A DNA stretch of 49,892 bases from a virus. Position numbers and translations under genes: made by a program. The stretch's first letter is position 1; the number at the start of each line of letters is the position of its first letter. The notes beneath the pieces were generated by a model. It searched no databases, was not told where the DNA came from, and saw only the letters and a program-made list of their open reading frames with translations. The DNA is taken from the IMG/VR virus record IMGVR_UViG_3300035698_009409, positions 1 through 49,892 of that record. One strand, 5' to 3'. Below, one piece after another: positions 7,135 to 13,851 of this stretch.

Positions 7135-7752
7135 ATGCCAAGAAACACTAAAACGGTAGGCCCAGGAGCAAACAGCACTAGGGACCAACAGGTACAGAGG
7201 CTCCAAGCAGTACAATGTGATTTATGGGAAATTCTAGCTGAGTCAGCAGACTTACCCGTAATAGAGAGTTTTCTCCATGAGTTATGTGGAGGGCTCATAT
7301 TTTTCAGGGACCCGCTAAACTGGGCAGACTCTCTATTGATAGAGATAAAGGTGCCTGCTAGTAAGCAAGGACCAGGACCCGAGGCTATTATCTCAGCCTT
7401 TGTTAGAGTAATAGAGGTATTAAACCCTGACGCTATTCTAAATGGATTTTCCATGGACCACCTACTAGGACCTATACCCCAGGACCAATCTTCAGTTGAG
7501 ATACTAGCCCGTATTGAGGATGTAGAAAGTACTATCACTTCAGGTAGGCTACAGCGCTGGATGGATCAGTATAAATCCAACGGAGTACCGGGCCCATTCT
7601 ATGAATCAAACCTGGACTTATCGGCTGATGCTTTAGAAACGTTGTACAATCTGTACCTGGAAAGTCTGGGGGATATAAGAAGCTTCCGGGACCTGGAACC
7701 CGGAGTAGAGGATTTAGGTTTAGCTATAATGGATGCTTTAGGCCTAGATTAA
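7135..7752 (+). CDS. Hypothetical acidic protein (205 aa)
   Basis: No family is recognised. It is predominantly helical and acidic. The N-terminal helix (residues 17-40) is followed by LCGGLIFFRDPLNWADSLLIEIKVP, and the C-terminus has repeated Leu/Asp-rich helices. There is no membrane segment. It is the first gene of a four-gene coupled operon (7135-8703) under promoter cassette B. The TAA shares a base with the following ATG. Confidence 0.78.
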   Translation: MPRNTKTVGPGANSTRDQQVQRLQAVQCDLWEILAESADLPVIESFLHELCGGLIFFRDPLNWADSLLIEIKVPASKQGPGPEAIISAFVRVIEVLNPDAILNGFSMDHLLGPIPQDQSSVEILARIEDVESTITSGRLQRWMDQYKSNGVPGPFYESNLDLSADALETLYNLYLESLGDIRSFRDLEPGVEDLGLAIMDALGLD

Positions 7753-8066
7753 TGAAGTGGATAATCAACATATACATCTGGCTTGGGGTATTTACTTTGG
7801 TACTGTTTGCAGTAATGGGTGCTACAGCAATCATAGGACATAACTCTTATAAGGGTAAGTCCCTATACCCCGAGCTAACGCAGGATGCCCTTAAAGCCCG
7901 GGTAGTTGAACTGGGGGAAAAAGTAGAAAATCTCGAAAGAACCCAAAGAGCCCAGGCCCAGTTACTGGGTAGGGTTTACTTACTGGATAGAGATTCCATA
8001 GGGATTGGTTCGATGGGATTCCTATATTCAAAATACCATAGAAAATATAAAATTGAGGAAAGATAA
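7752..8066 (+). CDS. Small membrane protein with coiled coil (104 aa)
   Basis: One N-terminal transmembrane helix (residues 4-28, IYIWLGVFTLVLFAVMGATAIIG) is followed by a predicted coiled coil (residues 45-72, ALKARVVELGEKVENLERTQRAQ). A basic tail ends in KYKIEER. The topology is that of small phage inner-membrane proteins. Similarity to spanin or holin families is not visible, and the position in the early arm argues against lysis. It shares single bases with both neighbours. Confidence 0.72.
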   Translation: MKWIINIYIWLGVFTLVLFAVMGATAIIGHNSYKGKSLYPELTQDALKARVVELGEKVENLERTQRAQAQLLGRVYLLDRDSIGIGSMGFLYSKYHRKYKIEER

Positions 8067-8293
8067 TGGAAAAGTCATTAAGTCACAACGTAAACCTGAA
8101 TAACCCCTTATATAGAGGAAATAGCAAAAAATCCAACAAGGAGATAGCCCAAGCATCCCTTGACAAGATTAACAAAGCCCGAGAGGGTAGGTTCTTTGAA
8201 CTAGTACCAGTCCCCCATACAAGTGGGACTTGGATAGAGAGGGAGGTCACCCCCCATGAACACAGAAAAAACCTTAAAAAATGGAAAGCATGA
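8066..8293 (+). CDS. Small basic protein (75 aa)
   Basis: A hydrophilic basic protein with a helix NKEIAQASLDKINKAREG and a C-terminal HEHRKNLKKWKA. No family is recognised. Its stop TGA overlaps the next ATG as ATGA (8290-8293), and this overlap is the reason for choosing 8290 as the start of the following gene. Confidence 0.7.
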   Translation: MEKSLSHNVNLNNPLYRGNSKKSNKEIAQASLDKINKAREGRFFELVPVPHTSGTWIEREVTPHEHRKNLKKWKA

Positions 8294-8703
8294 ATAAAGA
8301 GAACATTGATTTTACAGCATTAGGTAGGCTAGCATTGTTAGACTCCTATAGTTCTTTAGTACTTAGTGGAGAGCCCACTGTAACACCCAACTCCTTTGGA
8401 GGATATACATGGCCCCGTACTAGATTTGCCCAAGAATTGAAAGCCCAGAAAGAGACCCTCTTGAGGGGAGCAAGTTATCCCGACAACCTGGGTAGGGCGA
8501 TACTCCAGTGGGGTATCAACTTAGATAGCCTAGTACACACATCCATGGCTGACGACGATGGTATCTTACAGGAACTCCAGGACGAATACGTAACCCCTAT
8601 AGTAGCAGATTCTGTTATGGGGCTAGCTATCTTTGGATTTATCCATACGGGGATAGATTGGTTCGATTGGGATTGTTGCGGATATGAGCGAGTTGGGAAG
8701 TGA
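8290..8703 (+). CDS. Hypothetical protein (137 aa)
   Basis: The start at 8290 (ATGA overlap with the previous stop) is preferred to the ATG at 8281, which would add only MES. It is a helical protein with SYSSLVLSGEPTV, an Arg/Gln-rich middle, and an unusual aromatic-acidic end, DWFDWDCCGYERVGK. The DNA for that end (GATTGGTTCGAT) reappears just before promoter copy D, suggesting a shared duplicated flank. The function is unknown. Confidence 0.72.
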   Translation: MNKENIDFTALGRLALLDSYSSLVLSGEPTVTPNSFGGYTWPRTRFAQELKAQKETLLRGASYPDNLGRAILQWGINLDSLVHTSMADDDGILQELQDEYVTPIVADSVMGLAIFGFIHTGIDWFDWDCCGYERVGK

Positions 8704-8716
8704 TTAATCCCCAAAT

Positions 8717-8779
8717 CCCCTTTTTACTTTAAATCCTTATTATTATATTTGCATTATTAATTAAATAAAAGGAAATATT
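8717..8779 (+). promoter_or_regulatory. Repeated promoter/leader cassette, copy C
   Basis: A 63-nt copy with TATATTTG at 8744-8751. The leader ends AAAAGGAAATATT before ATG 8780, one base shorter than copies A and B. Confidence 0.8.
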
Positions 8780-9208
8780 ATGCAAAAAGAAGAAATTCCG
8801 GCCCCCAAGATGGGGTACCAATTAAAAATGTTTATGGGAATCTGTTTATCCCAAGGCTTTGGGAATTTTTGGGAAATGGATATCCCAAATGGCTTTGATA
8901 AGGAACCCACCTACGAGTTAGGCCCAGGAGTTCTCGCAGATAAAACCGTAGTAATGTTAATGGAACTCGACCGATTATTTGAATCGGGAGAATACGAAAT
9001 GGTATTGGCTACTACCCAATCATGGTTTGCCGATGGGGGTCCAGCAGCAACTATATACCTGGCTAATAAGAAGGCTAGAGAAAGGACTTATTTAAGAATA
9101 GGATTTCTTACGGACTCCAATAAATGTTATTACATTGACCAGGAATTTATGGGGGATTACAGAACCTACCCAGAAGATTATAGGGTATTTATGTCAGGAC
9201 CATACTAA
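8780..9208 (+). CDS. Hypothetical protein (142 aa)
   Basis: An unrecognised mixed alpha/beta protein with an aromatic-rich N-terminal half (LKMFMGICLSQGFGNFWEM). It begins MQKEE; two later genes behind the same leader also start MQKE, so the duplicated leader includes the first codons (ATGCAAAAAGAA). The next ATG lies 1 nt past the stop, so it forms a pair with the zinc-finger gene. Confidence 0.75.
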   Translation: MQKEEIPAPKMGYQLKMFMGICLSQGFGNFWEMDIPNGFDKEPTYELGPGVLADKTVVMLMELDRLFESGEYEMVLATTQSWFADGGPAATIYLANKKARERTYLRIGFLTDSNKCYYIDQEFMGDYRTYPEDYRVFMSGPY

Positions 9209-9209
9209 G

Positions 9210-9473
9210 ATGCTTTGTATACACTGTCACCAGGAAATTCCAGAGGGCCGATTAAAAGCTCTCCCAAAGACTGAAACCTGTACAGCCTGTAGCTCTACTG
9301 AAAGAGTTGCGGGCTTTAGGGTAATAAGTAGTAAAACCTCCTACACGGAGATGCAGATAGTATCTCAGAAGAAATTTAACGAACTCCATCGGAAACAAAA
9401 GAGATTTGGGCAATCTCCAGGGTTGGGGGTTATGATGCCCAGTATTACAAAGAACACATATCCAAAAGATTAA
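9210..9473 (+). CDS. DksA/TraR-type zinc finger protein (87 aa)
   Basis: The start is ATG 9210, just after the upstream stop; an in-frame upstream ATG at 9135 would overlap the previous gene by 74 nt and is rejected. The N-terminus C3-x2-C6 then IPEGRLKALP and C-x2-C (CTAC) is the C4 zinc finger of DksA/TraR proteins. The N-terminal coiled coil of DksA is absent, so it is a minimal finger with an extra basic tail. Such phage proteins can affect host RNA polymerase; that role here is inference. Confidence 0.75.
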   Translation: MLCIHCHQEIPEGRLKALPKTETCTACSSTERVAGFRVISSKTSYTEMQIVSQKKFNELHRKQKRFGQSPGLGVMMPSITKNTYPKD

Positions 9474-9477
9474 AACT

Positions 9478-9636
9478 ATGAACATAGTAATAGTAACAGC
9501 AGTTTCCTTAGCACGTTATAGAGACGGTCTCCACAGAGATTACCCAAGTAAACAGGATTGGTTCGATGGGATAATATCCCAAATCCCCAAATCCCCTTTT
9601 TACTTTAAATCCTTATTATTATATTTGCATTATTAA
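9478..9636 (+). CDS. Small ORF running into promoter copy D (52 aa), possibly a cut-off gene
   Basis: The ATG at 9478 (4 nt after the previous stop) opens MNIVIVTAVSLARYRDG..., a believable start. The reading frame then enters the repeated promoter block (from 9593) and ends there at TAA 9634-9636, so its last 14 residues are encoded by the leader cassette. This suggests that insertion of the duplicated cassette truncated a longer gene. Confidence 0.4.
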   Translation: MNIVIVTAVSLARYRDGLHRDYPSKQDWFDGIISQIPKSPFYFKSLLLYLHY

Positions 9637-9655
9637 TTAAATAAAGGGAAATATT
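9593..9655 (+). promoter_or_regulatory. Repeated promoter/leader cassette, copy D
   Basis: A 63-nt copy with TATATTTG at 9620-9627 and leader AATAAAGGGAAATATT before ATG 9656. The flank AAATCCCCAAATCCCC and a nearby GATTGGTTCGAT are shared with copy C. Confidence 0.8.
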
Positions 9656-10036
9656 ATGCAAAAAGAATTAACTGAAAGGGAAATGCAGGTAGCTTTTATA
9701 GCTGCTGGGGTAATGCAAGAATTACTGGTACACTGGCACCATGAGAACCAAACCCAGATTCTGTTTAACACCAATAAGGGCTCATTTAGGATGGCCTCTG
9801 AAGATAGCCTATATGATGGGGAATCAGTTATAACACTCCATCAAGCTCAAGGGGCTATTGAGGAATTGGTTAAGGATCACCTCGAAGATCACGGGAGGGT
9901 ACTTCTTTATACTTGCGGGGATAACGCTCTTATTATCTTTGAGGCAGATAATGAGATAACTCCAGAAGAACTTGCACTCGCTGATATGGGCACCTACCCA
10001 CATATTCATGGGAAGTTTTATATTTTTAACGATTAA
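9656..10036 (+). CDS. Hypothetical protein (126 aa)
   Basis: No family is recognised. Helix-strand alternation is visible (REMQVAFIAAGVMQELLVHW, then QILFNTNKGSFRM; later VLLYTCGDNALIIFEA). It starts with MQKE like the two neighbouring genes. It is followed after 16 nt by a partial leader copy (ATTAAATAAAAGGAGATTATT) that serves as the ribosome site of the next gene. Confidence 0.75.
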   Translation: MQKELTEREMQVAFIAAGVMQELLVHWHHENQTQILFNTNKGSFRMASEDSLYDGESVITLHQAQGAIEELVKDHLEDHGRVLLYTCGDNALIIFEADNEITPEELALADMGTYPHIHGKFYIFND

Positions 10037-10052
10037 ATAAAAGGAGATTATT

Positions 10053-10514
10053 ATGCAAAAAGAATTAATTATCCGTGGTAGTTACCACGGACAGGTACAA
10101 AAACCATCAGATTTTGGAAATACTATACTGGGCCTGGAATGGGACTTTACCCAGTTTGATTCCATAAAGGACAACGCCGAAAGGATGGAGGTTATCCGGG
10201 ATTATGCCCAGACTATGATGCTGGCTATGGACCTAGCTGAAAAGATTGGGGACATAGAACACACATGCGACTGGGATCCCTACCTAATCATAAAGTTAAG
10301 GAATGGGCAGCAAATTGAGACACCCTCTCACTATTTCCAAGGGGGAGTATTTAAAGAAGACCTTGTTATAGAGTATCCAACTATTAAGGAATATAAAGAT
10401 TGGGATGAAGAACCCCCAACCCTATTCTATGAGGACCCCGAAAAGGAAATGGTTGCAGCTACAATCAAGATACCCCTAGTAGCTATCTCATCAGTAACAG
10501 TAGACCCACAGTAA
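10053..10514 (+). CDS. Hypothetical protein (153 aa)
   Basis: An acidic protein beginning MQKELIIRGSYHG. A helical middle (ERMEVIRDYAQTMMLAMDLAEKI) is followed by a beta-rich region (YLIIKLRNGQQIETP) and an acidic C-terminal third. Its ribosome site AAAAGGAGATTATT comes from a partial copy of the repeated leader without a -7 box, so it is co-transcribed with the gene before it. The function is unknown. Confidence 0.75.
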   Translation: MQKELIIRGSYHGQVQKPSDFGNTILGLEWDFTQFDSIKDNAERMEVIRDYAQTMMLAMDLAEKIGDIEHTCDWDPYLIIKLRNGQQIETPSHYFQGGVFKEDLVIEYPTIKEYKDWDEEPPTLFYEDPEKEMVAATIKIPLVAISSVTVDPQ

Positions 10515-10525
10515 AGGAGGATAAA

Positions 10526-10795
10526 ATGATGAGTAAGTTTAATGAATTAACAGAGGCTGAGAACACAGCATTTGTCAAGGCCTTCACTAAGAGGGTAAAG
10601 AAAGAACTCCTTGAGGTATTCCTAAAGCAGGGGATGCCTAGAACACCCGCATCCTCCCTAGCTATAGTACAGGCTAGGTACCTAGCCGGTTCCCACGATT
10701 ATATCCTAGAAATCCATAAGGAAATGGAGGACAACCAAGTATATGAAGCATTAAGATTACACACTGACATTTTTATGAAAGGACTATTATGTTAA
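10526..10795 (+). CDS. Hypothetical helical protein (89 aa)
   Basis: A charged, mostly helical small protein (NELTEAENTAFVKAFTKRVKKELLEVFLKQ...). It has an unusually good Shine-Dalgarno for this genome, AAAGGAGG ending 5 nt upstream of the ATG at 10526. No family is recognised. Its stop overlaps the following 35-codon ORF. Confidence 0.75.
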   Translation: MMSKFNELTEAENTAFVKAFTKRVKKELLEVFLKQGMPRTPASSLAIVQARYLAGSHDYILEIHKEMEDNQVYEALRLHTDIFMKGLLC

Positions 10796-10896
10796 GACTA
10801 CTAACATCCCCTGAAATATCCTACCTACAAGCTATGAGTGAATACCAACTAGTATTAGTAGACTACCTAGCTCGAATGACCCCAGCTGATAAGTAA
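10789..10896 (+). CDS. Very small ORF (35 aa)
   Basis: ATG 10789 overlaps the end of the 89-aa gene by 7 nt and reads MLRLLTSPEISYLQAMSEYQ to a stop at 10894-10896. It lies just before a strong terminator. Codon use (CTA, GTA, TAC) matches the surrounding genes. The overlap and position support a real gene, but the length is short. Confidence 0.5.
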   Translation: MLRLLTSPEISYLQAMSEYQLVLVDYLARMTPADK

Positions 10897-10925
10897 GATA
10901 TCCCTTTTTATTTGTTTCCAATGTG

Positions 10926-10957
10926 GCCCAGGATAATTGCAGTCCTGGGCTTTTTTT
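10926..10957 (+). terminator. Strong rho-independent terminator
   Basis: A perfect 8-bp stem GCCCAGGA/TCCTGGGC with a 9-nt loop is followed by seven T residues. Confidence 0.92.
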
Positions 10958-10997
10958 AAACTATTTTGAGAGGAAGTAAAAGAAAAAGCAAAATAAG

Positions 10998-11030
10998 TTT
11001 GCATCCCATGAATATATTGTTATATATTTG
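10998..11030 (+). promoter_or_regulatory. Bacteroidota promoter (TTTG-N21-TAtaTTTG)
   Basis: TTTG at 10998-11001 and TATATTTG at 11023-11030 are separated by 21 nt, a textbook Bacteroidota promoter. It follows directly after the strong terminator and drives the 243-aa gene through a leader of about 80 nt. Confidence 0.8.
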
Positions 11031-11037
11031 CAGTACT

Positions 11038-11117
11038 CGTTTTCTACGGGTAAAGGGGAGGTGTTATAACCTGAGGAGTACCCTCAAGAGAACCTGGAAC
11101 ACATTAAATAGAATCCT
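11038..11117 (+). promoter_or_regulatory. Structured 5' leader with two tandem hairpins
   Basis: Between the promoter and ATG 11118, AGGT-gttata-ACCT (11059-11072) is immediately followed by TGAGG-agtac-CCTCA (11072-11086). Then comes GAGAACCTGGAAC and an AT-rich start region. The string CTGAG...TACCC...AACCTG recalls the first half of a TPP aptamer, but the second arm is missing. Confidence 0.45.
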
Positions 11118-11849
11118 ATGAATACACCCACTTTAAAAAGAATTCCCAGACCAAGAGGTATCACCAACTTAGCCCGAACAGGGGCTAGAAAAGTAGTATA
11201 TGATGCCATGATTAGTAGCTACCTAAAAGGTATGATACCCGAAGCTCTCCCTTTATCGGCCTACCAGTTCGGGCTGCTGTACAATATCCCCGACAATATG
11301 ATCAATAGTAGATTGAAAGATGGATTAGCTTCCAGCCTTCTCAATGATGGTGATATGGTAGAGACCCTGGAGAAAGAACGGTTGAAGGTGTTCAGTTCAT
11401 CCCTCCACAGGCTTGGCGTTTCCTCCAGTCAACTGGACCGACTCCTCTCGTACCTCGGCAACCGCATCCTAGGTTCCCCAGGAGCCCCAGCGATCCTTAT
11501 CAAGGAACTAAATGCAGCCATCGCTTCCCAGATCCGATTAACGGAGACCTCATTCAAGAGCATCACCATCATGAACCAAGCCCTCGCTACCGTCCATGTC
11601 GGACATGCGGAAGCGGTTAGGGAAGAACATCTCAACAAAAAAGAAATCTTAGAACACCTCGAGAATATGTCATTATCCCCAAATATGGATCACTACCTAG
11701 AAGGTACCCCAGACCTATCCCCTCACAATCTAGGAGCAGCTAGAATAGCACGGGACCATACTAGCAACCAAGCAATCCACGAATTCAATAAGGCCAAAGA
11801 CCAAGAACTCATCCCGATTCCCGCTAAGCTTATTGCGATGCCGAAGTAG
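11118..11849 (+). CDS. Hypothetical protein with possible HTH, candidate small packaging or DNA-binding protein (243 aa)
   Basis: A mostly helical soluble protein with a basic N-terminus (LKRIPRPRGITNLARTGARK). Residues 44-70 (LPLSAYQFGLLYNIPDNMINSRLKDG) can be read as a helix-turn-helix of the type found in terminase small subunits; this is weak. The middle, 11400-11640, uses C/G-ending codons such as CTC, ATC and CGG far more than its flanks, suggesting a separately acquired segment. It is expressed singly from the TTTG-N21-TATATTTG promoter. No family is firmly recognised. Confidence 0.65.
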   Translation: MNTPTLKRIPRPRGITNLARTGARKVVYDAMISSYLKGMIPEALPLSAYQFGLLYNIPDNMINSRLKDGLASSLLNDGDMVETLEKERLKVFSSSLHRLGVSSSQLDRLLSYLGNRILGSPGAPAILIKELNAAIASQIRLTETSFKSITIMNQALATVHVGHAEAVREEHLNKKEILEHLENMSLSPNMDHYLEGTPDLSPHNLGAARIARDHTSNQAIHEFNKAKDQELIPIPAKLIAMPK

Positions 11850-12060
11850 AGCTAGCGAGGGACCAGGTCGAGGAAGCGGAAGCGGTCGAGGAAGTGAAGG
11901 TTGCCTTGCTAAACCCCTTTCCTTCATTCCCCCGGTCCCCCGGCAACAGGGAAAATAGTTTAAAGGTTATTGCATTTCACCTTGCATCCCCCAATCCCCC
12001 TTATTATATTTGCAATTGCAATAATGCAATAATGGGGGAAACCCCGAAATAATAAGTATT
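11850..12060 (+). other. Intergenic region with GA-rich direct repeat
   Basis: No gene is seen. A direct repeat GGTCGAGGAAGCGGAA / GGTCGAGGAAGTGAA lies near 11868-11900. It is followed by C-rich DNA and the promoter of the next gene. The GA-rich unit resembles the hexamer tracts at 1-78 and near 12870. Confidence 0.6.
11982..12012 (+). promoter_or_regulatory. Bacteroidota promoter (TTG-N20-TAtaTTTG)
   Basis: TTG at 11982-11984 and TATATTTG at 12005-12012 are 20 nt apart. The core AATCCCCCTTATTATATTTGCA equals that of cassette B, but the leader differs and includes a small GGGG-aaa-CCCC hairpin (12034-12046) before ATG 12061. Confidence 0.75.
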
Positions 12061-12486
12061 ATGGAACTAGAAAAAAAGGAATTTAAAAATTTATTGGATT
12101 TTGGAACTCAACCAGGAACCAGTGCTATGAACCTAGGAACTCTACCCCGAGGTAGGAAAGCAGGAAGCCAAAAAGTTAAAACTAGTAAAGCCGACCCTGA
12201 ATCAGCATACCAGGAGGCACTAGCTGCCTTCCCAGACGAATTAAAGGATTCGAACTTCCTGGCTCAATACGTTAAACACCGGAACATAGCCAGGCTCAAA
12301 AGGGAATCGGCTAAAGCGGAAAGGGAAGCAGGGATTAGGATTATAAAGGCATCAAAGGAAGCTAAGTCGGAATCGGAACTAGTAGGAGCATTCCGAAGCA
12401 AGGACTTTATAATCCAGATATTTCAGAAACCGACAGGAGGATACTACAGAGAGATACTAGCTCGGCCCAAATTAAGCATCAGCTAA
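12061..12486 (+). CDS. Hypothetical basic protein (141 aa)
   Basis: No family is recognised. The N-terminal 45 residues are Gly/Thr/Lys-rich and probably flexible (TLPRGRKAGSQKVKTSK). Residues 48-105 form charged helices (ARLKRESAKAEREAGIRIIKAS), and the end is beta-like (DFIIQIFQKPTGGYYREILARP). The composition suggests nucleic-acid contact. It forms a two-gene operon with the next gene under its own promoter. Confidence 0.75.
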   Translation: MELEKKEFKNLLDFGTQPGTSAMNLGTLPRGRKAGSQKVKTSKADPESAYQEALAAFPDELKDSNFLAQYVKHRNIARLKRESAKAEREAGIRIIKASKEAKSESELVGAFRSKDFIIQIFQKPTGGYYREILARPKLSIS

Positions 12487-12498
12487 AAGGAACACAAC

Positions 12499-12819
12499 AT
12501 GGAAACACGAAAAAAAATATTATTTAAAGGTCCGGATTCCGTACCCCAACAGAGAAAGGTCCAGATCCTTTCAGAAAATAAATCTGATATCCAGGTCTGG
12601 TACTGGCAGGATCAACAAATCAAGGTTCAGAAGTTCACTAAGGAGTACCCCCTGCTGTTCGGGGACATATCCGAAGAGGAACAAGGGGATGCCCAAATAT
12701 ACTGGGCCGAATGTACAAACATCGGATTAGAGGAATGGGCATACAGTAAACCCGGCCGAGAAGGCTATCACTCTTGGATCAAGATCAAATCCATCGAGGC
12801 AGTAGAGATCACTAACTAG
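12499..12819 (+). CDS. Hypothetical protein (106 aa)
   Basis: A beta-rich, aromatic small protein (KVQILSENKSDIQVWYWQDQQIKVQKF; IYWAECTNIGLEEWAYSKPG; SWIKIKSIEAVEI). The regularly spaced strands suggest a small barrel, but no family is recognised. It lies 12 nt after the previous gene, with AAAGGAACACAAC before the ATG and a terminator-like hairpin after the stop. Confidence 0.75.
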   Translation: METRKKILFKGPDSVPQQRKVQILSENKSDIQVWYWQDQQIKVQKFTKEYPLLFGDISEEEQGDAQIYWAECTNIGLEEWAYSKPGREGYHSWIKIKSIEAVEITN

Positions 12820-12823
12820 GAAC

Positions 12824-12853
12824 ACAAGGCCCTCACTATAGGGGGCTTTGTTG
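12824..12853 (+). terminator. Terminator-like hairpin
   Basis: ACAAGGCCC (12824-12832) pairs with GGGCTTTGT (12843-12851), including one G-U pair, and is followed by TG-rich rather than T-rich DNA. It probably terminates the two-gene operon. Confidence 0.6.
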
Positions 12854-12938
12854 TGTGTACCTGTAGATGGTCCAGGAAGAGGAAGAGGAAAGGGAAGTTG
12901 GCTCGGCCGTATAGCTATAACGCTCTTGCTATAGCTAT

Positions 12939-13030
12939 AAGTACATTGCACCCTATAAGTTATGCTACTAGCATACTTAAGCACTGCAGGGATAGCCCCA
13001 GGCATGCCAGACAGGCATTCTGGTAGTACC
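12939..13030 (+). repeat. Intergenic structured element, copy 2
   Basis: AAGTTATGC (12957-12965) pairs with GCATACTT (12971-12978). The linker CTTAAGCACTGCAGGGATAG is followed by a perfect hairpin ATGCC-agaca-GGCAT and by CCAG/CTGG flanks that can pair around it. The 3' end TTCTGGTAGTAC is shared with copies 3 and 4. Confidence 0.7.
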
Positions 13031-13073
13031 AAAGCATATAGTAAATAGCATAGCATAAAGGTATAGGTTCTTC

Positions 13074-13231
13074 CCAAGCCGAGCTACGCAGGGGGGCCTA
13101 GGTTCCTGTACTTCCTATTCCTATGATTCCTATATTTGGGAGACCTCCAAGCCGAGCTATGTGGGCCCCCGGACCTCCCTAACCTCTTCCTCCCGGGTTA
13201 CCTTTCCTCTTCCTCCACTTTAGCCGAGCTA
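13074..13231 (+). repeat. Degenerate ~74-bp repeats anchored by AGCCGAGCTA
   Basis: CCAAGCCGAGCTA occurs at 13074 and 13147, and AGCCGAGCTA at 13222, a spacing of 73-75 bp. C/T-rich spacers (TTCCTATTCC, CTTCCTCC) fill the intervals. A reverse-oriented GGCTCGGC lies near 12899. Confidence 0.65.
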
Positions 13232-13347
13232 ACGCCTAGCTATCGCTATCCTGTCCTCGCAATGATATTTTTAGTATTTATGATATTTGTCATATTTTTA
13301 GTATTTGCAGTATTATTTTATTATGTTAATAACTTTTTATTTTTATT

Positions 13348-13378
13348 GTTGCAAATAACTTTTTTAGTTGTATGTTTG
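13348..13378 (+). promoter_or_regulatory. Bacteroidota promoter (GTTG-N19-TAtgTTTG)
   Basis: TTG at 13349-13351 and TATGTTTG at 13371-13378 are 19 nt apart. The transcript would begin with a GCAAAAC/GTTTTGC hairpin (13384-13406) and a long A/T leader before ATG 13489. Confidence 0.7.
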
Positions 13379-13488
13379 TAAAAGCAAAACGATATAGATG
13401 TTTTGCGTGTTCTTTGAAATACTGAAATAAAACTAAAAGTTAAAAAATTTTTATTTATTTATTATTTATTATATAAAAATTTTATACC

Positions 13489-13851
13489 ATGAAAACTATT
13501 GAGAATACAACCACAGAAAAAAAATTGGACTTATTATTATTTGCAACGCCAAAAAATGGAACTGCAAAAAGTAACCATGACACCGTTAATCTAGATTGGG
13601 AAAGTACATTATTTGAATACTACCGACAAAATAATATTGACTTTGTACCAAAAAGAAAAAGGACGGAATTTAGAGACCAAAAAGTTGATAATTCTTTTTT
13701 ATCAGATCTAGCCAAATCAGGGTTTTTTCAACAAAATAGAAAAAGAGCTAAATTTCAACAATACAAAAATTTTATTAACGACCTTTTATTGCCTTTTGGT
13801 GCAACTGTTGATAATATTGAAAACACAATTAAACCAGAAATAACTTTTTAA
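13489..13851 (+). CDS. AT-rich hypothetical protein (120 aa)
   Basis: The protein is Lys/Asn/Gln/Phe-rich with a basic middle (FVPKRKRTEFRDQK; NRKRAKFQQYKNF). Codons are almost all A/T-ending, unlike the CTA/CCC/AGG-rich genes before 12820. No family is recognised. A DNA- or RNA-binding role is possible from charge only. Its stop lies inside an AACTTTTT tandem repeat. It belongs to an AT-rich island that looks like DNA acquired from a low-GC Bacteroidota host or mobile element. Confidence 0.72.
   Translation: MKTIENTTTEKKLDLLLFATPKNGTAKSNHDTVNLDWESTLFEYYRQNNIDFVPKRKRTEFRDQKVDNSFLSDLAKSGFFQQNRKRAKFQQYKNFINDLLLPFGATVDNIENTIKPEITF

Larger units (their letters stand above)
12820..13488 (+). other. 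Large repeat-rich intergenic region
   Basis: 669 nt without a convincing gene. In order it holds a terminator-like hairpin, a GGAAGA-type purine tract (about 12870-12897), two TATAGCTATA palindromes, and copy 2 of the structured intergenic element. Three degenerate repeats with AGCCGAGCTA come next, then a T-rich stretch and a Bacteroidota promoter for the AT-rich genes that follow. Confidence 0.8.

Noticed and set aside
9135-9209. N-terminal extension of the zinc-finger ORF
   Set aside because: It would overlap the preceding gene by 74 nt; ATG 9210 directly after the upstream stop is in the normal context and starts at the zinc finger.
11041-11117. TPP riboswitch upstream of the 243-aa gene
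   Set aside because: The leader has CTGAG, TACCC and AACCTG in the right order, but the pyrophosphate-binding arm is missing and the downstream gene is not related to thiamine.
13136-13381. 81-aa hydrophobic ORF
   Set aside because: It starts with TTG, crosses the degenerate AGCCGAGCTA repeats, and its hydrophobic end is simply the translation of T-rich promoter DNA.
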